DNA from: JAAYUJ01 sp963698165
GTDB taxonomy: Bacteria > Desulfobacterota > Syntrophobacteria > Syntrophobacterales > Syntrophobacteraceae
DNA: 64,000 bases
Direction of reading: 5' to 3'
Assembly: GCA_963698165.1 (NCBI GenBank)
Contig: CAVOPT010000016.1
Span: 372,001 to 436,000, forward strand
A program made the translations under genes and the position numbers. The notes beneath the pieces were generated by a model. That model was not told the origin of the DNA. It saw only the letters and a list, made by a program, of their open reading frames with translations, and did no database searches. Position 1 is the first letter of the stretch, and each line of letters starts with the position of its first letter. Shown piece by piece: positions 44,956 through 53,845 of this stretch.

Positions 44956-45357
44956 CTCCGCACCTCAACTTATGGTTGTCGCCATGGTCAACACCTCACA
45001 AAAAAACGCCCAATTTGATTCTCGTCCTGGATCGGGAAAAATCAGCTCGAAGTTCGGGGGCATCGACACCCGGAGAGACCGTTCGAAACGAGGCGAATTC
45101 GCTTGATCGACAGTCTAAAGCACCGTTGTTGCGGATTACAACAGGTAAAACCGGGGAGGCACGAATCGGGGGGCAGGTCTTCCGGGTGATGCCACGGAGA
45201 ATCCGGCATGTAGCGCCACGAGCAGTTTCCCTTGACACACTCCTCCGCTCCCCATATCACAAGAGAGGCGTGTTTTTCGTCGCACGTTTCTCGCCTGGAC
45301 AATGCGGACTTTTGCACGAGGTTCAATTCTTCAGAATAGGCGAAGAAGAGGGGATCG
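44956..45357. other. Divergent intergenic region
   Basis: About 400 bases between the lipoprotein gene and the diphosphoglycerate synthetase-like gene. It holds the promoter at 45232-45260; no gene or repeat was otherwise seen. Confidence 0.5.
45232..45260 (+). promoter_or_regulatory. Candidate sigma-70 promoter
   Basis: TTGACA at 45232-45237, 17 bases, then TATCAC at 45255-45260, about 98 bases before the ATG of the 2,3-diphosphoglycerate synthetase-like gene. Confidence 0.55.
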
Positions 45358-46692
45358 ATGGTAGAAAAGGTGATCATAGTCGGGGCTGCCGGAAGGGATT
45401 TTCACAACTTCAACGTCTACTTCAAGGACAACCGGCGGTACAACGTCATAGCCTTCACCGCTGCTCAGATCCCGAGGATCGAAGGGCGGCTCTTTCCTCC
45501 CGAACTGGCCGGTGAGCTCTACCCCCAGGGGATCCCCATCGTTCCCGAGGGGGACATGGCCCTGTGGATCAGGGAGCATCGGGTGGACCTCGTGGCCTTT
45601 TCTTACAGCGACATATCCCACGTGGAGGTCATGCACAGGGCTTCCATCGCCATGGCCGAGGGAGCCGACTTCATCCTGCTGGGAGCCACCTACACCATGC
45701 TCAAAGCGCGGAAGCCCGTCATCGCCGTGTGCGCCGTGAGGACCGGGTGCGGGAAGTCCCAGACCACGCGCAAGATTTGTCAGATCCTCCGGGACCACGG
45801 CAAACAGGCGGTCGTGGTGAGGCACCCCATGCCCTATGGAGATCTGCGCCATCAAGTGGTGCAGAGGTTCGCATCCTATGAGGACATAAATGCCGGCCAC
45901 TGCACCATTGAAGAGAGGGAGGAGTACGAGCCCCTCATCGACAGGGGAATCGTGGTGTATGCCGGAGTGGACTACGGAAAGATCCTGGAGGCGGCGGAGC
46001 GCGAGGCGGAAGTCATCGTCTGGGACGGGGGGAACAACGACACCCCGTTCTACAACCCGGATGTTCACATCGTCCTATTCGATCCCCACCGGCCAGGCCA
46101 CGAACTGCTCTACTATCCGGGCGAGACGAACATGCTCATGGCGGACGTGGCCATCATCAACAAGGTGGATACGGCGTTGGCCGCGGACGTGCGCGCGGTG
46201 CAGAGAAACATCGAGAGATTTGCCCCCCGGGCCCAGGTTGTCCTGGCAGAATCTCCGCCGCTGGTGGAGAATCCCGACCAGATCTGGGGCAAGCGGGTTC
46301 TGGTTGTCGAGGACGGCCCGACCCTCACCCACGGAGGAATGCCTTTCGGGGCGGCAACGCTGGTCGCGCGCAGGTACGGTGCCGCGCAGATCGTGGATCC
46401 GCGCCCCTGGGCCGTCGGGAGCATCCGGGAGACCTACTCCCGCTATCCTCACATCGGCTCCAAGCTTCCCGCCATGGGATACGGCGATGAACAGATCGAA
46501 GATTTGGGAAGGACCATCAACGGGGTTCCATGCGACCTGGTCGTTTTTGCCACCCCGGTGGACCTCAATCGCCTGATTCGCATCGAAAAACCGACCCTAA
46601 GGGTCCGTTATGAGTACAAGGACCACGGTTCCCCCTGCCTCGAGGAAGTTCTCCTGAGGAAAATGGGAGGCAAATGGGGTGGACATCCATGA
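45358..46692 (+). CDS. Cyclic 2,3-diphosphoglycerate synthetase-like GTPase
   Basis: A 444-residue protein of the COG2403 family. The N-terminal part VIIVGAAGRDFHNFNVYFKD is characteristic, followed by a P-loop AVRTGCGKSQTTRKI at about 127-141. EVIVWDGGNNDTPFY and IINKVDTA are G-domain-like switch and NKxD segments. In methanogens a relative makes cyclic 2,3-diphosphoglycerate, but bacterial members usually sit beside carbamate kinase and their reaction is unsettled. The stop overlaps the carbamate kinase start (ATGA). Confidence 0.8.
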   Translation: MVEKVIIVGAAGRDFHNFNVYFKDNRRYNVIAFTAAQIPRIEGRLFPPELAGELYPQGIPIVPEGDMALWIREHRVDLVAFSYSDISHVEVMHRASIAMAEGADFILLGATYTMLKARKPVIAVCAVRTGCGKSQTTRKICQILRDHGKQAVVVRHPMPYGDLRHQVVQRFASYEDINAGHCTIEEREEYEPLIDRGIVVYAGVDYGKILEAAEREAEVIVWDGGNNDTPFYNPDVHIVLFDPHRPGHELLYYPGETNMLMADVAIINKVDTALAADVRAVQRNIERFAPRAQVVLAESPPLVENPDQIWGKRVLVVEDGPTLTHGGMPFGAATLVARRYGAAQIVDPRPWAVGSIRETYSRYPHIGSKLPAMGYGDEQIEDLGRTINGVPCDLVVFATPVDLNRLIRIEKPTLRVRYEYKDHGSPCLEEVLLRKMGGKWGGHP

Positions 46693-47630
46693 CGCCAGGA
46701 CTTGAAGGGAAGGAGATCCTCCTCGTTGCCCTGGGGGGAAACGCCCTGATCCGCAAGGGGCAGAAAGGGATCGTGGAGGAGCAGTTCGCGAACCTCAAGG
46801 GTCCAGTGAGCCAGATTGCCCGTCTCTCCATGGATTACAGGATCATCATCACCCACGGAAACGGTCCCCAGGTGGGAAACCTTCTGCAGCAGCAGGAGTC
46901 GTGTGAAGACATCCCGAGGCTTCCCCTGGAAATCCTCGTGGCCCAGACTCAAGGGCAGATCGGGTACATGATCGAATCAACCCTTGACAACGAACTGATG
47001 GAACTGGGACTGGACGCGGAACAACTGTTCGTGACCCTTCTCAGCTACGTAGTGGTGGATGAGTCGGACCCGGCCTTCGAAAACCCTTCCAAGCCCATCG
47101 GTCCCGCTTTTTCCGAGGAGGTGGCCGCGAGGCTTCCCTATCCCACCGTCAAGACCGCCAGGGGATACCGCAGGGTGGTGGCTTCGCCCAAGCCCATCAC
47201 CATTGTGGAGAAGAGGGAAATCAGGAGGCTCATGGAAATGGGGTTCATCGTCATTGCGTGCGGTGGGGGCGGAATCCCCGTGGTCAAGGAGAGCCGGACC
47301 TACCACGGGGTGGACGCGGTGATCGACAAGGACCTGGCAAGCGTGACCCTGGCCGAGGAGATCGGCGTCGACATGCTGGCCATCGCAACCGACGTGAAGG
47401 GGGTTGCCCTGTCATACGGAAGGGCGGATGAGCGGTTTCTGAAGAAACTGGCCGTCGCGGAGGCGAGGGAACACCTGGGAAGGGGGGAATTCCCCGCGGG
47501 TTCCATGGGGCCGAAGGTTGAAGCGGCCATCCGGTTCATGGAAAAAGGCGGGAAGAAAGCCGTCATCTGCTCCATCGACGAAATTGAAATGGCGGTCAAG
47601 GGAGAGGCTGGCACGGAAATCGTCCGGTAA
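46689..47630 (+). CDS. arcC: Carbamate kinase
   Basis: 313 residues from ATG 46689. Amino-acid kinase family motifs include LLVALGGNALIRKGQKG, ITHGNGPQVGNLLQQQES, IACGGGGIPVV and AVIDKDLASVTLAEE, ending with GSMGPKVEAAIRF. It interconverts carbamoyl phosphate plus ADP with carbamate plus ATP. No arginine deiminase or ornithine carbamoyltransferase gene lies near, which is unusual for arginine fermentation. It is coupled to the GTPase-like gene and convergent with the ornithine cyclodeaminase-like gene. Confidence 0.93.
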   Translation: MTPGLEGKEILLVALGGNALIRKGQKGIVEEQFANLKGPVSQIARLSMDYRIIITHGNGPQVGNLLQQQESCEDIPRLPLEILVAQTQGQIGYMIESTLDNELMELGLDAEQLFVTLLSYVVVDESDPAFENPSKPIGPAFSEEVAARLPYPTVKTARGYRRVVASPKPITIVEKREIRRLMEMGFIVIACGGGGIPVVKESRTYHGVDAVIDKDLASVTLAEEIGVDMLAIATDVKGVALSYGRADERFLKKLAVAEAREHLGRGEFPAGSMGPKVEAAIRFMEKGGKKAVICSIDEIEMAVKGEAGTEIVR

Positions 47631-47639
47631 TGGGCGGAG

Positions 47640-48743
47640 TCACGCGCAACGCTTGCGCAAGCCCCGCTCCAGGGTCACGACGAAGTCCTGCACGTTGGTC
47701 AAAATGGCGTGGGCCGTGAGGGAACCCCGGTTGGCCAGTTTGTCGGCGGCAAATTCCGACATGTCCACGCTGTAAAAGTAAACAGGCCGGACGGTTCCGT
47801 CTTCCATCACGCGATACGACGCCAGCATATTCCCGGTGGCAATGGAGTGCAGTTGAGTGGCGAGAGCGATCACGGTCGTTGCCTTCCGGGCAAGCCGGCG
47901 CATCTGGTCCTGGGCTGAGTAGACGTCGGCGATGACTTCAGGGAGTGGGCCGTCGTCCCGTATGGACCCCGCCAGGACGCAAGGGATCCGGGCTTCGACG
48001 ACGGCCCGCATGATCCCGCTCTGGATGCGCCCCGTTTCGACGGCAGCGGCAATGGAGCCCGCGGCGCGAATGGTGTTGATGGCGTCGAGATGGTGGTAGT
48101 GGCCGAGAAATGCGGCCCTCTTGGAGTAAATCTCCTGCCCCAGGGCCGTTCCCGAAATGCTTGCCTCCAGATCATGGACCGCCAGCGCGTTTCCAGCTGT
48201 CAGCGCCTGGACGTAGCCGGCCTCGATGATCCCCACGAAGGCCTGGCGCGCGTCGTGATCGAAGGTGACAGCGGGACCCAGGACCCATAGGATGAATCCT
48301 TTCTCCCGCTCAAATGCGAGTAACTCATAAAGTTCGTCATAGTCGATGCTGAAAGACGTCTCGCGCGAGACCCGGGTCCGAAAGGCGAATTTATCCGAGG
48401 TCCCGCGGGGTGACTCGAACGCCCCGGTGTGCACGACAACGCCGTCCTCTCCGTTTTCACCACGGCCTACTGCCACCGCATCGCCCACCTTCAGATGCCT
48501 GAATTCCTTCACGACGAGCCTCCCGTCATCCCCCAGAACCACGACGCAATCCATGCGGGATTCCCGGAGCAGGTGCCATTCGCCCTTCTTCAGCTGGAGA
48601 TACTCTGGAAAGATGGAAGTGGCGTGGAAGTTGGTCGGGGCCACCCCGTCCCGGACAGCACCCTCGAACCTGACCACGGGTGATGCCTGCAGAATCGGTG
48701 CCGTGAAATCGGGTGCCCGGTATCTCGGAAGTTGGAATGCCAT
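47640..48743 (-). CDS. LOR/SDH-domain protein, archaeal-type ornithine cyclodeaminase-like
   Basis: 367 residues from ATG 48743, preceded by GGGGGAGGGAGACTCC. It resembles the TIGR00300 group, whose N-terminal domain (TNFHATSIFPEYLQLKKGEW) and C-terminal Rossmann-like domain (GNALAVHDLEASISGTALG, GHYHHLDAINTIRAAGSI) occur in archaeal ornithine cyclodeaminase and in cyanobacterial AgrE. It would convert ornithine to proline and ammonia. The gene converges with carbamate kinase, nine bases away, so the set may handle arginine- or ornithine-derived nitrogen. Function is by family resemblance. Confidence 0.72.
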   Translation of the reverse strand: MAFQLPRYRAPDFTAPILQASPVVRFEGAVRDGVAPTNFHATSIFPEYLQLKKGEWHLLRESRMDCVVVLGDDGRLVVKEFRHLKVGDAVAVGRGENGEDGVVVHTGAFESPRGTSDKFAFRTRVSRETSFSIDYDELYELLAFEREKGFILWVLGPAVTFDHDARQAFVGIIEAGYVQALTAGNALAVHDLEASISGTALGQEIYSKRAAFLGHYHHLDAINTIRAAGSIAAAVETGRIQSGIMRAVVEARIPCVLAGSIRDDGPLPEVIADVYSAQDQMRRLARKATTVIALATQLHSIATGNMLASYRVMEDGTVRPVYFYSVDMSEFAADKLANRGSLTAHAILTNVQDFVVTLERGLRKRCA

Positions 48744-48856
48744 GGAGTCTCCCTCCCCCGAAACCAAGCCCATCGACTCCAGTGTCCGAAACGGCGGCCA
48801 ACGGTACACGCCGCGCCCCGTTCGAGATGGGGCCTTTACGCGTGGGGTCGTGCAGC

Positions 48857-49477
48857 CTAGAAGGGGAGGTTCTTCCTGGAAGGAACCTGCTCCCCGTGCT
48901 GCTCCTGGATCTTGGCTTCCCTGATGAAGTGGACGAAGTAGTCCTGAGCAGACCAGAACCCCAGCACGACGGAGACCCAGAGGAAGAAGGTACCCAGCCC
49001 GTCGAAGAGTCTCTGCATGTCGGGGACGCTCAGGAGCAAAAAGATGAGGGCAACCGTCTGGGAGATCATCTTGTTTTTCCCCATGCGACTCGCATCCAGG
49101 ACGAGGCCCTGGCTTGCCGCGATGGAGCGCAGGCCGGTGATGCCAATCTCGCGGCCGATGATGAGGAAAACCAGCCAGGCTTGAACCTTGCCCAGGGGGA
49201 TGAGCATGATGAGGACGGCCGACGTAAGCAGTTTGTCGGCAAGGGGGTCCAGGAGCTTTCCAATGGAGGTGACCAGGTTGTGTCTCCTCGCGAGAATGCC
49301 GTCCAGGTAGTCGGTGATGGACGCAAAGACAAACAGGGCAAAGGCGAAGTTGAGCGACTTATCCGGCGCAGGAGGCGTCAAAAGGATGACAATGAGGGGG
49401 ATGGTCGCCATCCTTGTGTAGGTCAGGATATTGGGCAGATTGAAAAGGTTTTGTCGCGTGAAACTGCTTCGGGTCAT
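48857..49477 (-). CDS. pgsA: CDP-diacylglycerol-glycerol-3-phosphate 3-phosphatidyltransferase
   Basis: 206 residues from ATG 49477; an ATG at 49519 is a possible longer start. The CDP-alcohol phosphotransferase motif DG-x2-AR-x8-G-x3-D-x3-D is complete in TDYLDGILARRHNLVTSIGK followed by LLDPLADK. Several membrane helices surround it, as usual. It makes phosphatidylglycerol phosphate, an early step in acidic phospholipid synthesis, in the inner membrane. Confidence 0.93.
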   Translation of the reverse strand: MTRSSFTRQNLFNLPNILTYTRMATIPLIVILLTPPAPDKSLNFAFALFVFASITDYLDGILARRHNLVTSIGKLLDPLADKLLTSAVLIMLIPLGKVQAWLVFLIIGREIGITGLRSIAASQGLVLDASRMGKNKMISQTVALIFLLLSVPDMQRLFDGLGTFFLWVSVVLGFWSAQDYFVHFIREAKIQEQHGEQVPSRKNLPF

Positions 49478-49542
49478 TACAACAGTGGAACCTTCTAAAG
49501 AGGGAGGAACGGCATTCATGAGCGCCAGCCTCGCGCCGGGCC

Positions 49543-50211
49543 TCAGCGGGCGTAGCGCCAGTAAAGGTCAAGGACCCTTTGGACGTATGTCTGTGTCTCG
49601 TCGATTGGGGGGATGCCTCCGTGCCGGGCCACTCTCTCAGGGCCTGCGTTGTAAGCGGCCAGAGCCATGATCACGTCATTGTTGAACCGATCCAGCATGC
49701 ATCTCAGGTAGCGGGTTCCCCCGTCGATGTTCTGAAGAGGATCAAAGGGATTGAGAACACCCATGTCCTTGGATGTGTCGGGCATCAGCTGCATGAGTCC
49801 CATGGCGCCCTTGGGCGATATGGCGTCGGGATCGAAGGCCGACTCGGTGCGGATCACCGCTTTCACCAGGTTGGAATCGAGATTGTAGCGGGCGCAGGCC
49901 AACCGAATGTGGGGATCGTAGGAGTTCTGCCTCGCCAGGTTGCAAATGGAGACGAAGGACCGGACAGGCAGGAAGGTTCGCGATCCGGAAAGCATGATGG
50001 TGTTCGTGCGGTATGCCTTCATGGCGGCGATGGGCAGAGCGGTGATTTTCCTGTAGTCGCTCTGGACGGGCACGTTGGTGAAATGGACGACCCCGTCCTT
50101 GTCCACGTACCGGTAAAGTTCGGCGAAGATAAAAGACGGGAAAAGCATCAAGCACAAGAGAATCCAAGCAGAACAGCAAAACCCTCGAGACCGATTTGCC
50201 AGAAACCTCAT
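49543..50211 (-). CDS. Lytic transglycosylase (SLT family) with DUF4124-like N-terminus
   Basis: 222 residues. A signal peptide (CCSAWILLCLMLFPSFIFA, cleaved before ELYRY) is followed by a short YRYVDKDGVVHFTNVP DUF4124-type module. The SLT domain then has catalytic Glu123 in IRTESAFDPDAISPKGAMG and the LAAYNAGPERVARHG motif. It cleaves peptidoglycan between MurNAc and GlcNAc in the periplasm. A second transglycosylase gene lies at 52347-53174. Confidence 0.92.
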   Translation of the reverse strand: MRFLANRSRGFCCSAWILLCLMLFPSFIFAELYRYVDKDGVVHFTNVPVQSDYRKITALPIAAMKAYRTNTIMLSGSRTFLPVRSFVSICNLARQNSYDPHIRLACARYNLDSNLVKAVIRTESAFDPDAISPKGAMGLMQLMPDTSKDMGVLNPFDPLQNIDGGTRYLRCMLDRFNNDVIMALAAYNAGPERVARHGGIPPIDETQTYVQRVLDLYWRYAR

Positions 50212-50248
50212 AGCATTTCCTCAGTATGGGTTTCTACCTGAACACTCC

Positions 50249-50914
50249 TCATCGGGTGCATTTTTCCACTTTTTGCCAATCTTGCAAGAACTTATTGATG
50301 CCGATATCCGTCAACGGATGCTTGGCCAGCTGGTCAATGACCTGAAAGGGTATCGTAGCAATATCCGCTCCAAGTTTAGCCGCGGAAAGCACGTGGAGCG
50401 GGTTCCTGATGCTGGCCACAATGACCTCGGTCTCGAACAGGTAATTGGAATAGATCTCGATGATCTCTTCCACGAGAGCCATCCCATTGTGGGAAACGTC
50501 ATCCAGTCGTCCGACGAAAGGACTGACGTAAGTGGCTCCCGCCTTGGCGGCCATGAGGGCCTGCAGCGGCGAAAAGACAAGGGTTACGTTGGTTTTCACT
50601 CCCTCTTGGGTGAGTTGGTGGACGGCCTTGAGGCCGTCTTTTGTCATCGGAATCTTCACTACCACGTAAGGGTCTATGTTTGCAAGACATTTCGCCTCAT
50701 TCACCATTTCTTCGCTCGTGGGGCTCACGGCTTCGGCGCTCACCGGCGCCTGGACGATGGTGCAAATCTCCTTGATGTGCTTTTCGAAAGCGTCTCGAGT
50801 GCTTATCCCCTCCTTGGCCACAAGAGACGGATTGGTGGTGACACCGTCCAGGATTCCGAGACTGTTCGCTTCCTGGATTTCTTTCAGGTTGGCTGTGTCG
50901 ATGAAAAATTTCAC
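50249..50914 (-). CDS. tal: Transaldolase / fructose-6-phosphate aldolase (short form)
   Basis: A 221-residue member of the short transaldolase family (TalC/MipB). It begins MKFFIDTANLKEIQEANSLG then ILDGVTTNPSLVAKEG, and has the Schiff-base lysine in VVVKIPMTKDGL (Lys87). TNVTLVFSPLQALMAAKAG and a YVSPFVGRLDD segment complete the barrel. It acts in non-oxidative pentose phosphate metabolism; short members can be true transaldolases or F6P aldolases and sequence alone does not settle which. Confidence 0.92.
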   Translation of the reverse strand: MKFFIDTANLKEIQEANSLGILDGVTTNPSLVAKEGISTRDAFEKHIKEICTIVQAPVSAEAVSPTSEEMVNEAKCLANIDPYVVVKIPMTKDGLKAVHQLTQEGVKTNVTLVFSPLQALMAAKAGATYVSPFVGRLDDVSHNGMALVEEIIEIYSNYLFETEVIVASIRNPLHVLSAAKLGADIATIPFQVIDQLAKHPLTDIGINKFLQDWQKVEKCTR

Positions 50915-51002
50915 CTTTTCCTCCTGGGTGTTTCAGTCTAAAGGCCAACGCTTGGGCTCAGTGGGCACCCTCAGCGATCCTCTGGAACAGGCAGTTCGGC
51001 AC

Positions 51003-51806
51003 TCAATTCTTACCAACGGCCTTGAAGAATGTATAGCAGAATACTCCATCCGACTCTGTAGTCCGGTATAAGTCCCTAATTCCCTTTTCAAAAACGTGTT
51101 GTTCAACTATTCCTGCATGGATTGCCGATTCACGGACACCCTCAATCATCGCCGTGAATGTCTTCTTCGTGAACCCTTCGACCAGTTCAGGTTTACTGGA
51201 ATCAACGTATACCATTCGAGGAGATACACGAATTGACCTATAACCCGCGTTGCTCAACAGCGGATAAAGTTCCCTCCCTATCATGGCGTTGCCGCCGGCC
51301 CGCCGCTGCAGTTCTACCTGACACCGAATCGCCATGTGTGCTTCTTCGCTGTCAGGATGAAAATAGACGGAGCCATGGTCCCCTTCGATGACCGTGATTG
51401 TGCCGCCTTTCCTCAAATGATTTTTCAGTGTGCGCAGCGCCTCGACGGGCCGTGAGAGATGTTCCAGGACGAAACAGACAAAAATGTGGTCGAAAGAACC
51501 CGGCCCATGGGGCAAATTGAAGATATCCGCCTGCTGAAATTGCACATTGGTCAGGCCTGCCGCCGCTGCTCTCCTCCTGGCCTGCGAGACGGAGGCCTCG
51601 GATATGTCGACAGAAGTGATCAAGGCATTCGGACTGTTCCTCGCAAGGGTGACAGTCTGTGCACCGATGCCGCAGCCGGCTTCCAGAACACGGCTTCCTG
51701 CCGGATACGAGGTATCGGAGTGCAGCAGCTCGACCAATGTGGAGGCTTGGTCCTGTAGGCGTATGTTTTCTCGATGATCGTAGCCGTGAACGTATGCTTT
51801 TTTCAT
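51003..51806 (-). CDS. Class I SAM-dependent methyltransferase
   Basis: A 267-residue cytoplasmic enzyme with motif I VLEAGCGIGAQTVTLA, acidic post-motif VDISEASV, motif II DHIFVCFVLEHL, and motif III LRKGGTITVIEGD. It resembles ubiquinone/arsenite-type methyltransferases (Methyltransf_11/31), but the substrate cannot be told. The ATG follows GAAAGAGGAAGC. Neighbours (transaldolase, GNAT remnant) give no clue. Confidence 0.85.
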   Translation of the reverse strand: MKKAYVHGYDHRENIRLQDQASTLVELLHSDTSYPAGSRVLEAGCGIGAQTVTLARNSPNALITSVDISEASVSQARRRAAAAGLTNVQFQQADIFNLPHGPGSFDHIFVCFVLEHLSRPVEALRTLKNHLRKGGTITVIEGDHGSVYFHPDSEEAHMAIRCQVELQRRAGGNAMIGRELYPLLSNAGYRSIRVSPRMVYVDSSKPELVEGFTKKTFTAMIEGVRESAIHAGIVEQHVFEKGIRDLYRTTESDGVFCYTFFKAVGKN

Positions 51807-51884
51807 GCTTCCTCTTTCGTGCTGAACCTTTGATTTCTGCTGACGGCAAAAACGCGGCTTTTGACGCTTCGCTGGCGTGCAGTG

Positions 51885-52145
51885 TTAAACGTTGTTGAAA
51901 GCTGCATGGTATTTCACCGTGCCGGAAGCACCGTCCAGATAACCGGGTTGAAGCTCGATAACCATGAACGCCTGTTCCGGCACTTCGTATTCGCAGCCTA
52001 TCCCAAAACGAGCAGCGGGCATGAAACCGAAACGCGGGTAGTACTCCGGGTGACCCAGGACAACGACGGCGCCAAAGCCGAGTTTCTTGCACTCCCCGAG
52101 GCCGGCGCGCACAAGCGTGGACCCGATGCTCTGGCGCTGATGCTC
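51885..52145 (-). pseudogene. C-terminal fragment of a GNAT N-acetyltransferase
   Basis: The frame gives HQRQSIGSTLVRAGLGECKK, then FGAVVVLGHPEYYPRFGFMP, the acetyl-CoA-binding and C-terminal part of YhbS-like GNAT enzymes. A TAA stop at 52146-52148 lies directly upstream, and the first ~90 residues of a normal ~165-residue protein are absent. A GTG at 52112 could in principle start a 75-residue product, but half the fold would be missing. Confidence 0.65.
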
Positions 52146-52346
52146 TTATGAAGCATTAACAGCCGACCCGCACCTATTTGCACCCATTATGGATAGTTCT
52201 GGGGGAAACCACAAGGCTGAATCCAGTGCTGGGAGCCCTGTTACCGCCACAAAGGCCTCGGGCTGCGCTGTTCAGTAAATAGGGCTGTGGACATCGAGTC
52301 AGGAGGCAGGGCTTGCCTTGTCGGCATGGCCAAAAACCGTCAAGGC

Positions 52347-53174
52347 CTACAGAGTCATCCTTGCTGAAGACCGGTCAGGCAGGCCGGTAAAGTTCTTCTT
52401 GGCATTGCTGGAACGAAGCATGACGCTGCCTGCAGACATGCGGTAGCGGTAAGGGTAGAGCTCCTTGAGGACGGCCATGGCGCTTGGCGACATTGCAGAC
52501 CTCTTGGCGGAAACAGGTTTCCCGAGATGCTCTGCAATGATTTGCTTGGTGCTAATACAACGGTAGGGATAAAGCTCCTTGAGGACAGCCAAGGCGGCGG
52601 GCGACAACCGGGCTGATGGGGATGGGAAACGGCCTAAACCGACCACTGCCAAAGGCGCCTGGCCGGTGTAGGCCTGCATGACCCGGGTCACATAATTGCG
52701 AGTTTCGGCAAACGGAGGGCACCCGTCGTATTTCTCGACCTGAAGGGGGCCGGCATTATAAGCGGCCAGAGCCTTGGCAAGATCGCCATCAAAGCGGTGC
52801 AAACAATGCCGCAGATATTTTATGCCGCCTACGACATTTTGCTCCATGTCAAAGGGATCGTTCACTCCCATCAGGAAAGCGGTTCCCGGCATCAGTTGCA
52901 TGAGCCCCATGGCTCCTTTGGGCGAAACGGCCTGGGGGTTGAAGCCGGATTCCTGGCGTATGACGGCATGCACCAAATCGGGGTCGATCCCCAGCCGAAC
53001 GGCATGCTTGCTGATGAGTTCGTTGATCATCGGCTTGCGGGACCCGGCTGAGGCTGATACTGGCCGACAGGGGTTTTCCGAACCGGCACCTGGGGTCTCC
53101 GAAGCCTTCAGGGCCTTCGGCGGCCAGGACATGAAGACGAAGCAGGCAATTATGAGTGTGAGGATTTGACGCAC
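52347..53174 (-). CDS. Lytic transglycosylase with duplicated C-terminal motif
   Basis: 275 residues from GTG 53174, chosen because the product then starts with a clean signal peptide (MRQILTLIIACFVFMSWPPK). An ATG at 53276 would add 34 non-signal residues. The SLT domain shows VIRQESGFNPQAVSPKGAMG with its catalytic Glu and LAAYNAGPLQVEKYDG. After the domain, the 15-residue motif SPAALAVLKELYPYR recurs as SPSAMAVLKELYPYR, starts 38 residues apart, a feature not present in the homologue at 49543-50211. No clear ribosome-binding site was found for either start. Confidence 0.8.
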   Translation of the reverse strand: MRQILTLIIACFVFMSWPPKALKASETPGAGSENPCRPVSASAGSRKPMINELISKHAVRLGIDPDLVHAVIRQESGFNPQAVSPKGAMGLMQLMPGTAFLMGVNDPFDMEQNVVGGIKYLRHCLHRFDGDLAKALAAYNAGPLQVEKYDGCPPFAETRNYVTRVMQAYTGQAPLAVVGLGRFPSPSARLSPAALAVLKELYPYRCISTKQIIAEHLGKPVSAKRSAMSPSAMAVLKELYPYRYRMSAGSVMLRSSNAKKNFTGLPDRSSARMTL

Positions 53175-53845
53175 GGCGTGTTCACTTGGGGTTAAGTGAC
53201 TTGGTGTGGCACCCGCGGTAAATCGGGTGGCTATCAGCATCCGGACAGTATTCTTTTCGAAGAAATTGGCTGACATTCTTTAATCTTAAATTTCGTGCAG
53301 GGGGATAATGTGATAAGAAATCGCTTCTTGGAGGTTTCTGAACAGCACGTCCTGCGAGGCGCTCAGGAGCATGTTCCGCCCCATTCAGCCCATTCTTTCC
53401 ATCATATGAGCACCGATCTGGTGTTCCACTGCGGTACGATCCTTGCTCAAACACCTCGAAAAAAATCATCGTGACAGATCTCGGGAATTTGGAAAGGTTC
53501 GACTGGCAGCAGAAGTGAATACGTGAAACCAGGATCGCCAATTCCTCGGCTGGAGGCGGCCATCATGAGCGGCAAGCAGTCCTGCGTGTGGAGAATGGCG
53601 AGGTAACCTGAACCCTGTCGGCGGAGGTCCTGTGCCATTCACACCGGGAATTGCCTTGTCACGTTAGAGGGCAACACTGTCAAGGATCTGACGGTGGCTT
53701 TCCGGCGGCGATGCGATCTTCGGGGCACGCTTGCCGGAAGGAGGTTCACGCACCGGGGAGAGCTAAGGACAGTTGGGTCAGCCGGTTCAAACGGCGAGCC
53801 TTGAACCGGTTCATGGAAACAAAAAACCAGACTGAGAGGTTGCAA
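53175..53845. other. Intergenic region upstream of the TolC/PhnD-like operon
   Basis: Short frames occur on both strands but none resembles a protein family. The notable element is the hairpin at 53782-53809. No convincing promoter was picked out, although one for the downstream plus-strand operon must lie here. Confidence 0.4.
53782..53809 (+). other. Leader hairpin before the TolC-family gene
   Basis: CCGGTTCAA (53782-53790) and TTGAACCGG (53801-53809) form a perfect 9-bp stem with a 10-base loop, about 36 bases before the ATG at 53846. It may control translation or bind a regulator. Confidence 0.5.

Noticed and set aside
53182..53541. 119-residue minus-strand frame before the TolC-family gene
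   Set aside because: Composition is unlike a real protein, no family resemblance, and it overlaps the upstream region of the transglycosylase.
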